Origin: an uncultured Bacilli bacterium
GTDB lineage: Bacteria; Bacillota_I; Bacilli_A; RF39; UBA660
DNA length: 64,000 bases
Assembly (NCBI GenBank): GCA_934086935.1
Contig: CAKOIQ010000003.1
Location: forward strand, 1-64,000
Direction: 5' to 3'
Below the pieces are notes generated by a model. That model did no database searches. It saw only the letters and a program-made list of their open reading frames with translations, and was not told the origin of the DNA. The translations under genes were made by a program, and so were the position numbers. Below, in pieces: positions 52,731 to 61,560 of the stretch. How positions within the stretch are numbered: the first letter of the stretch is position 1; every line of letters starts with the position of its first letter.

Positions 52731-53180
52731 TTATTTATTGTTTTTTCTGTTTTTAAAAGCTGTTTCTAATGATAATGATTTTAAATATTGATTTTGAATT
52801 ATTCTATATGATGAATCAATTTCAATACACTCATTATTTAAGAATTCAATTATACTTTTTTCTGATTTAGAATGAACCTTTTTTATGTTATTAACATTAA
52901 TCCAAGCACATTCTTTTAATCTTGGTGAACAAGTTGGGAAAAAAATAATATTTCTATCTTCTTCAACTATTATTGGTGCTTTATAATTAAACCCTGTTAA
53001 TGAATAAGTACCCTGTATTCTACCAGCAATACTACTTCCATAGTATTTACAATTTGAATCCATTATTTTTGATATTTTTTCATCAACAATGTAACACTCA
53101 TGATCTTCATAAACTACGGTTTTCTTTTTTCCAATTGGAATTAAGGCAAGCGTATTTTTATTAATCTCATAATCTTTCAT
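52731..53180 (-). CDS. comK: ComK-family competence transcription factor
   Basis: A 149-residue ComK homologue. The family signature is clear: INKNTLALIPIG at the start, CKYYGSSIAGRIQGTYSLTGFNYKAPII (44-71) and IIFFPTCSPRLKECAWI (78-94). In Bacillus, ComK activates DNA-uptake genes by binding paired AT-boxes and amplifies its own transcription. I use the ATG at 53180 behind GGGGGTG. An in-frame ATG 26 codons upstream overlaps the repeat region and lacks family similarity. Its place between dnaN and recF is not the Bacillus place. It has its own terminators on both sides. Confidence 0.9.
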   Translation of the reverse strand: MKDYEINKNTLALIPIGKKKTVVYEDHECYIVDEKISKIMDSNCKYYGSSIAGRIQGTYSLTGFNYKAPIIVEEDRNIIFFPTCSPRLKECAWINVNNIKKVHSKSEKSIIEFLNNECIEIDSSYRIIQNQYLKSLSLETAFKNRKNNK

Positions 53181-53220
53181 AACTTCACCCCCTGTTGGGA
53201 TACAATTAAAACACTTTTTT

Positions 53221-53250
53221 TTGTCGAAATTTGTCGAATTTTGTCGAAAA
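53221..53250. repeat. Three tandem 10-bp repeats upstream of comK
   Basis: TTGTCGAAAT, TTGTCGAATT, TTGTCGAAAA: three contiguous copies with period exactly 10 bases, 40-70 bases upstream of the comK ATG. On the comK strand each contains TCGACA, close to a -35 hexamer. They look like a phased operator or activator site. Confidence 0.75.
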
Positions 53251-53263
53251 ACTAACATTTTTG

Positions 53264-53292
53264 CAAAAAAAAATGAGTTTTTTGCTCATTTT
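53264..53292 (-). terminator. Terminator after dnaN
   Basis: AAAATGAG/CTCATTTT, an 8-bp stem with a 7-base loop and U-run on the minus strand. It separates dnaN from comK. Confidence 0.85.
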
Positions 53293-54406
53293 AATATGTT
53301 TTTATAGGTAATATTAGTTGAATTAATGTTTCATCTTTGGTCGATTTTAATATAATAGGACTTGAATCATTATTTAAGAAAATTATTAACTCTTCATCCT
53401 CAAAAGTTTTTAGAGCATCAATCATATATTTAGAACTAAATGAAATTGAAATATCCTGTTCATTTGATTTATTAATTAAAATACTTTCTTCAGATTTACC
53501 TATTTCACTTGCATATGATGAAATTAATAATTCTGTATTATTTGTTTCCATTTTTATAATATTTTTATCTTTATTTTGAGTTAATAATGCTGCTCTATCT
53601 ATAGCATTATAATAATCATTTAATGATGTTGTAATAACATAATCGAATTTTGTTGGAATTAAGTTATTAGTATTGGGATAACTTCCACTTAAAAGACTTG
53701 ATTGAAAAATATAATTCATATACTTAAAAACTATTTTGTTATTAAATACATGGATTTCCACATCTGATTCATCTGTAATTAATTTATCTAATTCGTTTAT
53801 ATTTTTTCCCGGGATAACTATGTCATGTGATTCGTAGGCATTATCTAATGTTATTGTTTTTTTAGCAAGACGATAAGAATCTGTTGCAACGCATTCTATG
53901 ATGTTTCCATTTATTTTAAAATTTATACCAGTTAGAATTGGACGAGATTCTTGTGTTGAAACTGCAAATAATGTTTTATTAAATGCTTGTTTTAATGTCG
54001 TACTGTTAATAACTATAGGGTTTTCCACTTCTTCTAAATTAATATCTGGATAATCAGCAGTGTCTAAGCAATTTAAATTATATATGGTTTTATCTGTACT
54101 AATTATAATTTTTAATCCATCTATAACTTCAATGTTGATATCTCCATTTGGTAATTTTCTAATTATTTCTAATAAGTATTTACTTTGAATAACTATTTTC
54201 CCAGGAATAGCTATATTTTTGATTTTTTCTTTTGGGATAAAGTTTCTAATAGTTAAATCACTATCACTTGCTGTTAAGTATAAGCCATCTTCTTTTAAAT
54301 CAAACATAACTCCATTTAATATAGGAATAATATTCTTAGGAGAAATAGCTCTCATTACATTTGTTAAACTTTCTAATAAAATGTTTTTTTCAATTAATAA
54401 TTTCAT
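53291..54406 (-). CDS. dnaN: DNA polymerase III sliding clamp (beta)
   Basis: The ring-shaped processivity clamp, 371 residues in three repeated domains. It has KNIIPILNGVMFDL (family KNTIPILTGI), TASDSDLTI, RPILTGINF, ATDSYRLA and the C-terminal PI(R)TY end as LILPIKTY. AAGGA lies before the ATG. It follows dnaA with a 113-base gap that has origin-like features. Confidence 0.97.
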   Translation of the reverse strand: MKLLIEKNILLESLTNVMRAISPKNIIPILNGVMFDLKEDGLYLTASDSDLTIRNFIPKEKIKNIAIPGKIVIQSKYLLEIIRKLPNGDINIEVIDGLKIIISTDKTIYNLNCLDTADYPDINLEEVENPIVINSTTLKQAFNKTLFAVSTQESRPILTGINFKINGNIIECVATDSYRLAKKTITLDNAYESHDIVIPGKNINELDKLITDESDVEIHVFNNKIVFKYMNYIFQSSLLSGSYPNTNNLIPTKFDYVITTSLNDYYNAIDRAALLTQNKDKNIIKMETNNTELLISSYASEIGKSEESILINKSNEQDISISFSSKYMIDALKTFEDEELIIFLNNDSSPIILKSTKDETLIQLILPIKTY

Positions 54407-54423
54407 TTTTATTCCTTCTTTCT

Positions 54424-54459
54424 AATTATTATTATTATTACAGTTGAAAATGTGGAAAA
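54424..54459 (-). other. Candidate unwinding element between dnaA and dnaN
   Basis: Read in the dnaA-to-dnaN direction, a DnaA-box-like TTTTCCACA (54451-54459) is followed after 10 bases by five TAA triplets (54426-54440). Such triplets (3'-AAT-5') fit the DnaA-trio pattern described for the Bacillus unwinding site, which lies in the same intergenic gap. The role is inferred. Confidence 0.55.
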
Positions 54460-54519
54460 CTTAATTAACATCCCTATTTATAAGGATTATTCGATGTTTA
54501 TTATTTTTAGTTATTAGAA

Positions 54520-55890
54520 CTAATTAACAATTTTATTTTTAATTTCTTCTAATGTTTCTTTAAGTTCCATATTTGTTTTTAATTCAGTACTAATTTTTTC
54601 ATAAGCGTGTAATACAGTTGAATGATCTCTATTACCAAATTCTAATCCAATTTTTACAATTGTTTCTTCAGTTGTCATTCTGCATAAATAGATTGCTACT
54701 TGTCTTGGATAATTTATATTTGCTGTTCTTTTTTTACTTTTTAAGTCCTCTACCGTTATTTTATAATAATCTGCAACTGCTTTTTGAATTCTTTGAATAT
54801 CATTTGTTATATATATAGACTTACCTAAGTAATCTTTAAGTGCTTCAACGGCAAATTCCAAATTAATTTCTTTAGGACCCATCATGGCTGCATATGCATA
54901 AAGTCTTGTTATTGCCCCTTCAAGGTGTCTTACGTCATTTTCACAATTTGAAGCAATATATTCTATAACGTCATTATTTACTAATCTAGCTACTTCATGT
55001 CCTGTCATTTTTGCTTTTAAAATTTTACATCTTAATTCAAAATCTGGTGGATCAATGTTAACCGTTAATCCCCATCTAAATCTTGTTAATAGTCTATCTT
55101 CTAAGTACTTAAGATCATCTGGCGATTTATCGGAACTTATTATTATTTGTTTATTAGAGTCATATAGTGTTGTAAAAGTGTGGAAAAATTCTTGTTGAGA
55201 TTTTGCTGCTCCTGACAGAAATTGAATATCATCTATCATTAAAATATCTATATTTCGATATTTTTCTTTGAAATGGTCGATAATATCATTATTATTATCA
55301 CTTTCATCTTTAAAGTCTTTACGGTTAATACCAATAAAATCTGAAATAAATTCTTCACTTGTTACATATAGTACGGTTTTATTTGTATGACTTTCTATAT
55401 AGTTTCCGATTGCGTGCATTAAATGAGTTTTACCAAGTCCACTTTTTCCATAGATAAACAAAGGGTTATAAATTTTTCCTGGTTGTTCAGCCACGGCAAG
55501 TGCTGCTGTTTGAGCGAAACGATTACTATCACCAATAACAAAGTTTTCAAATGTATATTTTTCAGTTAAATTAGAATTAATTTTCTTATATTGTTTATCA
55601 ACTATATTTAAATTGCTGCTATTTTCAGGACTTTCATCCACAGCTTTTTTAGTAATAAAATTAAGATTGTAATTTTCACCTGTTGTTGCAAATACTATTT
55701 CATGAATAAAATCATAATAATATTGATTTAAATAATCTGAAGTGAAAACTGAATCTGCTTCGATATTCATTGTAATACCTTCAATAGATTTTAATTTAGT
55801 TTCTGCAAACCAGGAATTAAATGATATATCTGGTACTTTACTTTGAATAACATTTAAAACATTAGTCCATAGTTCATCATAATTATGCAT
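54520..55890 (-). CDS. dnaA: Chromosomal replication initiator DnaA
   Basis: The AAA+ initiator that binds DnaA boxes and melts oriC. The 456-residue protein has N-terminal domain I (LWTNVLNVIQSKVPDISFNSWF), Walker A GKSGLGKTH (148-156), Walker B IDILMIDDIQFL, sensor LTRFRWGL, and the C-terminal helix-turn-helix signature GNRDHSTVLHAYEKI. I start at the ATG at 55890 (GTGAGG upstream). The open frame extends 39 codons further into the origin, but that part has no family match. Confidence 0.98.
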   Translation of the reverse strand: MHNYDELWTNVLNVIQSKVPDISFNSWFAETKLKSIEGITMNIEADSVFTSDYLNQYYYDFIHEIVFATTGENYNLNFITKKAVDESPENSSNLNIVDKQYKKINSNLTEKYTFENFVIGDSNRFAQTAALAVAEQPGKIYNPLFIYGKSGLGKTHLMHAIGNYIESHTNKTVLYVTSEEFISDFIGINRKDFKDESDNNNDIIDHFKEKYRNIDILMIDDIQFLSGAAKSQQEFFHTFTTLYDSNKQIIISSDKSPDDLKYLEDRLLTRFRWGLTVNIDPPDFELRCKILKAKMTGHEVARLVNNDVIEYIASNCENDVRHLEGAITRLYAYAAMMGPKEINLEFAVEALKDYLGKSIYITNDIQRIQKAVADYYKITVEDLKSKKRTANINYPRQVAIYLCRMTTEETIVKIGLEFGNRDHSTVLHAYEKISTELKTNMELKETLEEIKNKIVN

Positions 55891-55939
55891 TTCCTCACCC
55901 ACCTTAGTTTGCTTTCTTAAGTTAATTTTAAAACAATCC

Positions 55940-56175
55940 TGTGGAAAAATAAAGAATAAAAATAAAAAAAATGGTTTTCCAAAGTTTTTCCACACAATTA
56001 TCAACAAAATTTATCTTATTTTACCGCATCAAAAATACTTTTTCAACAATTTCCACAAAATAAAATTAACATAAATTTTAATAATCCACATTTTCCATTT
56101 TTGTAAATAAAATATTTAGATATTTGATATTTTTTAAAATTGTTATTTTGTTAATTAGTGAATATTATATTTATG
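55940..56175. other. oriC upstream of dnaA
   Basis: The noncoding gap between dnaA and rpmH has four DnaA-box-like words: TGTGGAAAA (55940-55948), TTTTCCACA (55986-55994), ATTTCCACA (56049-56057) and TAATCCACA (56082-56090). An almost pure A/T stretch follows (56095-56175). The divergence of dnaA and rpmH and the change in gene strand bias support an origin here. The boxes differ from TTATCCACA by one or two bases each. Confidence 0.85.
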
Positions 56176-56176
56176 G

Positions 56177-56205
56177 TTGACTTAAAAAAGTTTATATAAT
56201 ATAAT
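56177..56205 (+). promoter_or_regulatory. Promoter of rpmH
   Basis: TTGACT, 17 bases, TATAAT, 30 bases ahead of the rpmH ATG. Confidence 0.8.
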
Positions 56206-56235
56206 AAGAGCGCCGATTGAAATGGAGGTGTGAAA

Positions 56236-56358
56236 ATGAAAAGAACATTTCAACCAAATAATCGTAAAGCAAAGAAAAAACAAGGATTTTTTGCTAGAAT
56301 GAAAACTAAAATTTTAAATAATCGTAGAAGAAAAGGACGCAAAAGATTAAGTAAGTAG
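56236..56358 (+). CDS. rpmH: 50S ribosomal protein L34
   Basis: A 40-residue highly basic protein starting MKRTFQPNNRKAKKKQGFFA and ending RRRKGRKRLSK, the L34 signature. It is about four residues shorter than Bacillus L34 in the region before the RRRKGR motif. GGAGGTG lies eight bases before the ATG. It is the first gene of the rpmH-rnpA-yidC-jag series. Confidence 0.97.
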   Translation: MKRTFQPNNRKAKKKQGFFARMKTKILNNRRRKGRKRLSK

Positions 56359-56359
56359 G

Positions 56360-56378
56360 CCACGTTATGTGGTTTTTA
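56360..56378 (+). terminator. Weak attenuator between rpmH and rnpA
   Basis: CCAC/GTGG, a 4-bp stem with loop GTTAT followed by TTTTTATT. It may reduce readthrough from rpmH into rnpA, in line with the high demand for L34. Confidence 0.4.
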
Positions 56379-56395
56379 TTCTAATTGGAGGAAAT

Positions 56396-56722
56396 ATGAA
56401 TAATGACATTAGAGTAAAAGATAAAAGAGAATTTGAAGAAATTTTATTTAATGGCAAGAAAATAAAAAATAATTACTATATTATATATTATAAGGAAAGA
56501 AAAACTGATTCTTCAAGATATGGAATTACTTTTGCTAAAAAATTTGGTAAAGCTTATAAACGAAATTTGTTTAAAAGAAGATTAAGGGAAATTATTAGAA
56601 TTAATCAAAATATGTTTTCAAAAGACTTTGATTATATTATAATAATAAGGAAATATTGTGATGTTTTAGATTATCAAGAAATGAATGATTTCTTTGTTAA
56701 CTTGATGAAAGAGGCGAAATAA
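56396..56722 (+). CDS. rnpA: Ribonuclease P protein component
   Basis: The protein subunit that helps the RNase P ribozyme mature tRNA 5' ends. The RNR-type signature is present as AYKRNLFKRRLREIIR. It is 108 residues from the ATG at 56396 behind TTGGAGG. An upstream ATG lacks a site. Its stop overlaps the yidC start by one base. Confidence 0.94.
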   Translation: MNNDIRVKDKREFEEILFNGKKIKNNYYIIYYKERKTDSSRYGITFAKKFGKAYKRNLFKRRLREIIRINQNMFSKDFDYIIIIRKYCDVLDYQEMNDFFVNLMKEAK

Positions 56723-57651
56723 TGAAAATAAAAAAAATAATATTAATCTTTCTTACTTGTTTTTGTTTAACTGGATGTACAAAGTATATAAGTGACGATA
56801 ATAATAAAAGAGTAATTAATGAAGAAACTGGTCAAAGTTTACCTTCAAATATATTATGTAAACCAACAACCAGTGAATTAGATGAAATTTATAATAAATA
56901 TAAAGATAAATTGGAAGTAGATTTGAATAAGCTTCCAGAATGTGAAAATTTAAAATATTATGATTCTAATAATTACAATGGTTTATGGGTACAATTAATT
57001 GTTATGCCACTTGCTTGGTTAATTATTAAAATTGGTAATTTTTTAGGTAACTATGGTTTATCTGTTATGGCTGTAGGGTTACTTATAAGAATTATATTAA
57101 TTCCATTTACTAGAAAAACAATTAAACAATCAGAAAATATGAAAAAAGCTCAACCAGAAATGGAAAGACTTGAAAAGAAATATGCCAATAAAAATGATCA
57201 AGAATCATTAATGATGAAGAGTCAAGAAATGATGATGATTTATAAAAAATATAATATTAGTCCTTTTGGTAGTTGCTTAATCTCATTTATTCAACTTCCT
57301 TTATTCTTTGGATTCTTAGAAGCCATAAATAGAATACCAGCAATATTTGAAGGTGATTTAGGTGCTTATCAATTAGGTACTACGCCTTTAATTGGTATTA
57401 AATCGGGTAATTATTTCTATATTGTATTAATCTTATTAATTATTTTAACAACATATTTATCATTTAAATTTAGTATGAGTTCTATGGGTAATGCAGCTCA
57501 ACAAAAACAAATGAAAATGATGACTGGATTTATGTTAGTATTTATTTCAATTGCATCATTTAGCTTACCAACTGCCATTGCTTTATATTGGGTAGTAACT
57601 AATGGATTCAGTGTTGTTCAAAATTTAATTATGAAAAGAGGTAAAATGTAG
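56722..57651 (+). CDS. yidC: Membrane protein insertase YidC/SpoIIIJ (lipoprotein type)
   Basis: A 309-residue Oxa1-family insertase. It has a lipoprotein signal peptide with lipobox LTGC (Cys19), an extracellular segment, then five membrane helices. The family core is visible (GLSVMAVGLLIRIILIPFTRK with the hydrophilic-groove Arg; SCLISFIQLPLFFGFLEAI). It inserts small membrane proteins alone or with SecYEG. In sporeformers SpoIIIJ is also needed for forespore sigma-G activation. Confidence 0.96.
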   Translation: MKIKKIILIFLTCFCLTGCTKYISDDNNKRVINEETGQSLPSNILCKPTTSELDEIYNKYKDKLEVDLNKLPECENLKYYDSNNYNGLWVQLIVMPLAWLIIKIGNFLGNYGLSVMAVGLLIRIILIPFTRKTIKQSENMKKAQPEMERLEKKYANKNDQESLMMKSQEMMMIYKKYNISPFGSCLISFIQLPLFFGFLEAINRIPAIFEGDLGAYQLGTTPLIGIKSGNYFYIVLILLIILTTYLSFKFSMSSMGNAAQQKQMKMMTGFMLVFISIASFSLPTAIALYWVVTNGFSVVQNLIMKRGKM

Positions 57652-57652
57652 T

Positions 57653-58264
57653 ATGGAAGTATATGTTTATGAAGGAAAAAAAGAAGAAGAGGTTTTAACA
57701 AAAGCTTTAACTGATTTAAATGTCACTGAAAATGATATTTTGTTAAAGAAAGAAAAAAATAAAGGTGGATTATTTAAATCAGAAACATATAAATTAACTA
57801 TTGTTAAAATAACTGATATACAAGAAGAAATAAAAACATTTTTAAAAGATTTATTAAATAAAATGGATATTGACGTAACATTTGAATCTAATATAAGAGA
57901 AAAACAAATTACAATTAAAATGTTTTCTGATAATAATGCAATTTTAATTGGTAAAAATGGTCAAACTTTAAGTGCTTTATCAACTATAGTTAAACAATAT
58001 ATTTATAATCAAATTGGACAATATCCATATATAAATTTGGATGTTGAAAACTATAAAGATAAACAAGTTATGCATTTAGAAAGACTAGCTAAGAATATCG
58101 CTAGAGAAGTTAGAAGTACTAAACAACCAGTAACTATGGAAAATATGAATTCTTATGAAAGAAGAATTGTTCATAATGTATTAACTAATTTTAAAGGCGT
58201 TATTACTGAAAGTGAAGGCGTTGAACCTAATAGACATGTTGTTGTAAAGCCAATGGAGGATTAA
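57653..58264 (+). CDS. jag: RNA-binding protein Jag/KhpB
   Basis: A 203-residue protein with N-terminal Jag_N domain (about 1-50), KH domain (GKNGQTLSALSTIV, about 100-115) and R3H domain (about 140-203). KhpB (EloR) with KhpA regulates cell elongation in relatives. It begins one base after the yidC stop. A hairpin ends the series. Confidence 0.95.
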   Translation: MEVYVYEGKKEEEVLTKALTDLNVTENDILLKKEKNKGGLFKSETYKLTIVKITDIQEEIKTFLKDLLNKMDIDVTFESNIREKQITIKMFSDNNAILIGKNGQTLSALSTIVKQYIYNQIGQYPYINLDVENYKDKQVMHLERLAKNIAREVRSTKQPVTMENMNSYERRIVHNVLTNFKGVITESEGVEPNRHVVVKPMED

Positions 58265-58280
58265 TTCCTCTTTTTATTTT
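58256..58280 (+). terminator. Terminator after jag
   Basis: GAGGA/TCCTC, a 5-bp stem with a 5-base loop, followed by TTTTTATTTT. Confidence 0.7.
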
Positions 58281-58305
58281 CATTAAAATCAATGTGTGTT
58301 ATAAT
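58277..58305 (+). promoter_or_regulatory. Promoter of mnmE
   Basis: TTTTCA, 17 bases, TATAAT, 22 bases before the mnmE ATG. Confidence 0.6.
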
Positions 58306-58327
58306 ACGTGCGAAAGAAGGAAATATT

Positions 58328-59683
58328 ATGAATTCAACAATATGCGCAATCTCAACTGCAACTGGAGTTGGAGCAATATCTATTATTAGATGTAGTGGAC
58401 CAAGTGCGATTGAAATTGTAAATTCAGTTTTTAAAGGAAAAGATTTAACTAAAGTTTTATCACATACTATAAATTATGGACATATCATTTATAATAATGA
58501 AATAATAGATGAAGTATTAGTTTCAGTAATGAGAGCTCCAAAAACTTTTACAACCGAAGATATTGTTGAAATAAATAGTCATGGTGGACCAGCAACTACT
58601 AATAAAATTTTAGAAGTTTTATTGCTTTCTGGTTGTAAGTTAGCAGAACCAGGAGAATTTACCAAAAGAGCATTTTTAAATGGAAGAATTGATTTATTGG
58701 AGGCTGAAGCAGTTGGTGATTTAATAAATGCAGAAACTGATAAATCAAGAAAATTAGCTATTAATCAATTAAATGGATCTTTAACTTCTAAAATTCAAGA
58801 ACTAAGAAAAGATATAATTGATTTACAAGCAAATATTGAAGTAAATATAGATTTTCCCGAATATGAAGAAGGAGAAGACTATACTAAAGAAAGTATAAAA
58901 CCAAAACTTATAAGTTTAAGTGATTCAATAAATGATTTATTAAAAAATGCTGAAAATAGTAAATTAATAAAACAAGGAATCGACATTGCGTTAGTTGGAA
59001 AACCAAATGTAGGTAAGAGCAGTATTTTAAATGCATTTTTAGAAGAGGAAAAGGCTATTGTAACTTCTATACCAGGAACAACAAGAGATATAGTAGAAGG
59101 CAGAGTTGTTCTTAATGGAATTATTTTAAATTTAATAGATACTGCTGGTATTAGACAAACTGACGATGTTGTTGAAAAAATTGGTGTAGAAAAGAGTATT
59201 AATATTTCTGAAAATTCCGATTTAAATATTTTTGTTTGTGATAATTCGACTGAACTTACAAATGAAGAAATTGAAATTTTAAATAAATTAGATTCAAAAA
59301 AATTAATTATTTTTATTAATAAATCAGATTTAGCTTCAAAAATTGATTTAAAAAAGATAGATGGATATAACGTTGTTTTTGGAAACACTAAGGATAAAAA
59401 CGGACTTGAACAATTAAAGAAAAAAATTACAGAATTATTTAATTTAAATGTGATTGAACATTCAGATTATACGTTCTTATCTAATGCTAGACAAATTTCT
59501 TTAATTAAAAGAGTTAAATTAATAATTAATAATATAATTGATTCATTAAATAATGATTTACCTATAGATGTTTTTACAATTGATTTAAGGGATGCGTATG
59601 ATCTTTTAGGTGAAATAATCGGTGAAACGTATAAAGATGATTTATTAGATGAATTATTTTCAAAGTTTTGCTTAGGAAAGTAG
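58328..59683 (+). CDS. mnmE: tRNA modification GTPase MnmE
   Basis: MnmE works with MnmG to add the carboxymethylaminomethyl group at U34 of tRNAs. The 451-residue protein has an N-terminal folate-binding domain (AISTATGVGAISIIRCSGP), helical domain, G domain (GKPNVGKSS, DTAG, NKSD) and the C-terminal catalytic Cys motif CLGK. The start is the ATG at 58328 after AAGGA. A longer frame upstream has no family match. It is 8 bases before mnmG. Confidence 0.97.
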   Translation: MNSTICAISTATGVGAISIIRCSGPSAIEIVNSVFKGKDLTKVLSHTINYGHIIYNNEIIDEVLVSVMRAPKTFTTEDIVEINSHGGPATTNKILEVLLLSGCKLAEPGEFTKRAFLNGRIDLLEAEAVGDLINAETDKSRKLAINQLNGSLTSKIQELRKDIIDLQANIEVNIDFPEYEEGEDYTKESIKPKLISLSDSINDLLKNAENSKLIKQGIDIALVGKPNVGKSSILNAFLEEEKAIVTSIPGTTRDIVEGRVVLNGIILNLIDTAGIRQTDDVVEKIGVEKSINISENSDLNIFVCDNSTELTNEEIEILNKLDSKKLIIFINKSDLASKIDLKKIDGYNVVFGNTKDKNGLEQLKKKITELFNLNVIEHSDYTFLSNARQISLIKRVKLIINNIIDSLNNDLPIDVFTIDLRDAYDLLGEIIGETYKDDLLDELFSKFCLGK

Positions 59684-59691
59684 TGATATAA

Positions 59692-61560
59692 ATGAAATTT
59701 GATATTATTGTTGTAGGTGGTGGACATGCTGGATGTGAAGCTTCTAATGCTAGTGCAAAAATGGGACTTAAAACAGCTTTAGTTACCGCTAATATAAAGA
59801 ATATTGCTGATATGCCTTGTAATCCTTCAATAGGTGGTACTGCCAAAGGTATTGTAGTAAGAGAAATTGATGCGATGGGTGGATTGATGGGTAAAGTCGC
59901 TGATAAAACTCATATTCAAATTAAAATGTTAAATAATGCTAAGGGTCCAGCTGTAAGATCATTAAGAGCTCAAGCAGATAAGATTACTTATCCAAAAGAA
60001 ATGTTAAAAGAGTTACAATCTTTAGAGAATTTAACAATTATCGAAGGTATGGTAGAAGATTTAATTGTTGAAAATAATATTATTGAAGGTATCGTTTTAG
60101 AAAATGGAACTGAAATATATTGTAAGGCTTTAATTCTTACGACAGGAACATATTTAAAGAGTAAAATATTAATTGGAGCTGAACATAAAGATGAAGGCCC
60201 TCATGGTGAAAGAAGATCTAAATTTTTAAGTGATAAATTAAAACAATTAGGATTTGAAATTCAAAGATTAAAAACTGGTACTCCACAAAGAATTGAAAGA
60301 AGTTCAATTGATTTTAGTGTGTTAAAACCTGAGTGTGGTGATGATTGTTATTGGACTTTTAGTTTTGATAATCCTCCTTATTATGATAAAGATAAACAAG
60401 AAAAATGTTATATTGTTTATACTAATGAAAAAACTCATCAAATTATAAGGGATAATCTTTCAAAATCTGCTATGTATGGTGGGTATGCTGAAGGAATAGG
60501 TCCAAGATATTGTCCTTCAATTGAAGATAAAGTTGTTAGATTTGCTGATAAAGAAAGACATCAATTATTTTTAGAACCAGAAAGTTTATATTATGATGAT
60601 ATATATTTACAGGGATTTTCAACTAGTATGCCTTATGATGTTCAAGAATTAATGGTTCATAGTTTACATGGATTAGAACATGCAATTATAAAAAAATATG
60701 CTTATGCAATAGAATACGATGCTATAAATCCATTACAGTTAAAACCATCTTTGGAAACTAAAGTAATTAATAATTTATTTACAGCTGGACAAATTAATGG
60801 TACTTCTGGTTATGAAGAAGCTGCTGGTCAAGGATTAATAGCTGGAATTAATGCTGGATTAAAGATTCAAGGTAAAAATCCTTTAATTTTAAAAAGAAAT
60901 GAATCTTATATTGGGGTTTTAATTGATGATTTAGTTACAAAGGGTACAAAAGAACCTTATAGATTATTAACTTCTCGTGCAGAATATAGATTACTTTTAC
61001 GTCATGATAATGCTGATTTAAGACTAAGAAGATATGGATATGAAGCAGGTACAATAAGTAAAGAACAAATTGAAGTATTAGATAAAAAAATAGCTGATAT
61101 AAATGAATTAAGTGATTATTTAAAAAGTATAAGAGTTACTCAAAATAGTTTACCTGATAATTTAAAAAATAAATATTCTATAGAACTTAAAAATGGGGTA
61201 ACTTTATATGAATTACTTAGAAGACCAGAAATCAAATTGCAGGATTTAATTGATAATAATATGCTTAATAAAGAATATTCTCCTTTAGTTTATGAACAAG
61301 TGGAATTTGCAGTAAAATATGAAGGATATATAAAGAAAGAAGAAATTGAGGTACAAAAGTTATTAAAATTAGAAGAAAAACAAATTCCTCAAGATATAGA
61401 TTATGATAATGTGAAAAATTTAGCTTCAGAAGCTAAACAAAAATTAAAACTTGTAAAACCATTAACTTTAGCTCAAGCTTCAAGAATAAGTGGTGTTAAT
61501 CCTGTTGATATATCAATATTAGCTATATATTTAAAAAAGGAATATAATCAAAATGACTAA
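59692..61560 (+). CDS. mnmG: tRNA modification enzyme MnmG (GidA)
   Basis: The FAD-dependent partner of MnmE, 622 residues. It has the Rossmann motif VVGGGHAGCEAS, ADMPCNPSIGGTAKG, GPAVRSLRAQADK, TGTYL and FTAGQINGTSGYEEAAGQG, and the C-terminal helical domain that binds MnmE. It overlaps rsmG by 8 bases. Confidence 0.98.
   Translation: MKFDIIVVGGGHAGCEASNASAKMGLKTALVTANIKNIADMPCNPSIGGTAKGIVVREIDAMGGLMGKVADKTHIQIKMLNNAKGPAVRSLRAQADKITYPKEMLKELQSLENLTIIEGMVEDLIVENNIIEGIVLENGTEIYCKALILTTGTYLKSKILIGAEHKDEGPHGERRSKFLSDKLKQLGFEIQRLKTGTPQRIERSSIDFSVLKPECGDDCYWTFSFDNPPYYDKDKQEKCYIVYTNEKTHQIIRDNLSKSAMYGGYAEGIGPRYCPSIEDKVVRFADKERHQLFLEPESLYYDDIYLQGFSTSMPYDVQELMVHSLHGLEHAIIKKYAYAIEYDAINPLQLKPSLETKVINNLFTAGQINGTSGYEEAAGQGLIAGINAGLKIQGKNPLILKRNESYIGVLIDDLVTKGTKEPYRLLTSRAEYRLLLRHDNADLRLRRYGYEAGTISKEQIEVLDKKIADINELSDYLKSIRVTQNSLPDNLKNKYSIELKNGVTLYELLRRPEIKLQDLIDNNMLNKEYSPLVYEQVEFAVKYEGYIKKEEIEVQKLLKLEEKQIPQDIDYDNVKNLASEAKQKLKLVKPLTLAQASRISGVNPVDISILAIYLKKEYNQND

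Noticed and set aside
53806..53819. NBS-like word TTTTCCCGGGATAA inside dnaN
   Set aside because: It has three mismatches to ATTTCCCGGGAAAT, concentrated in the right half, and lies in coding sequence where the residues are constrained.
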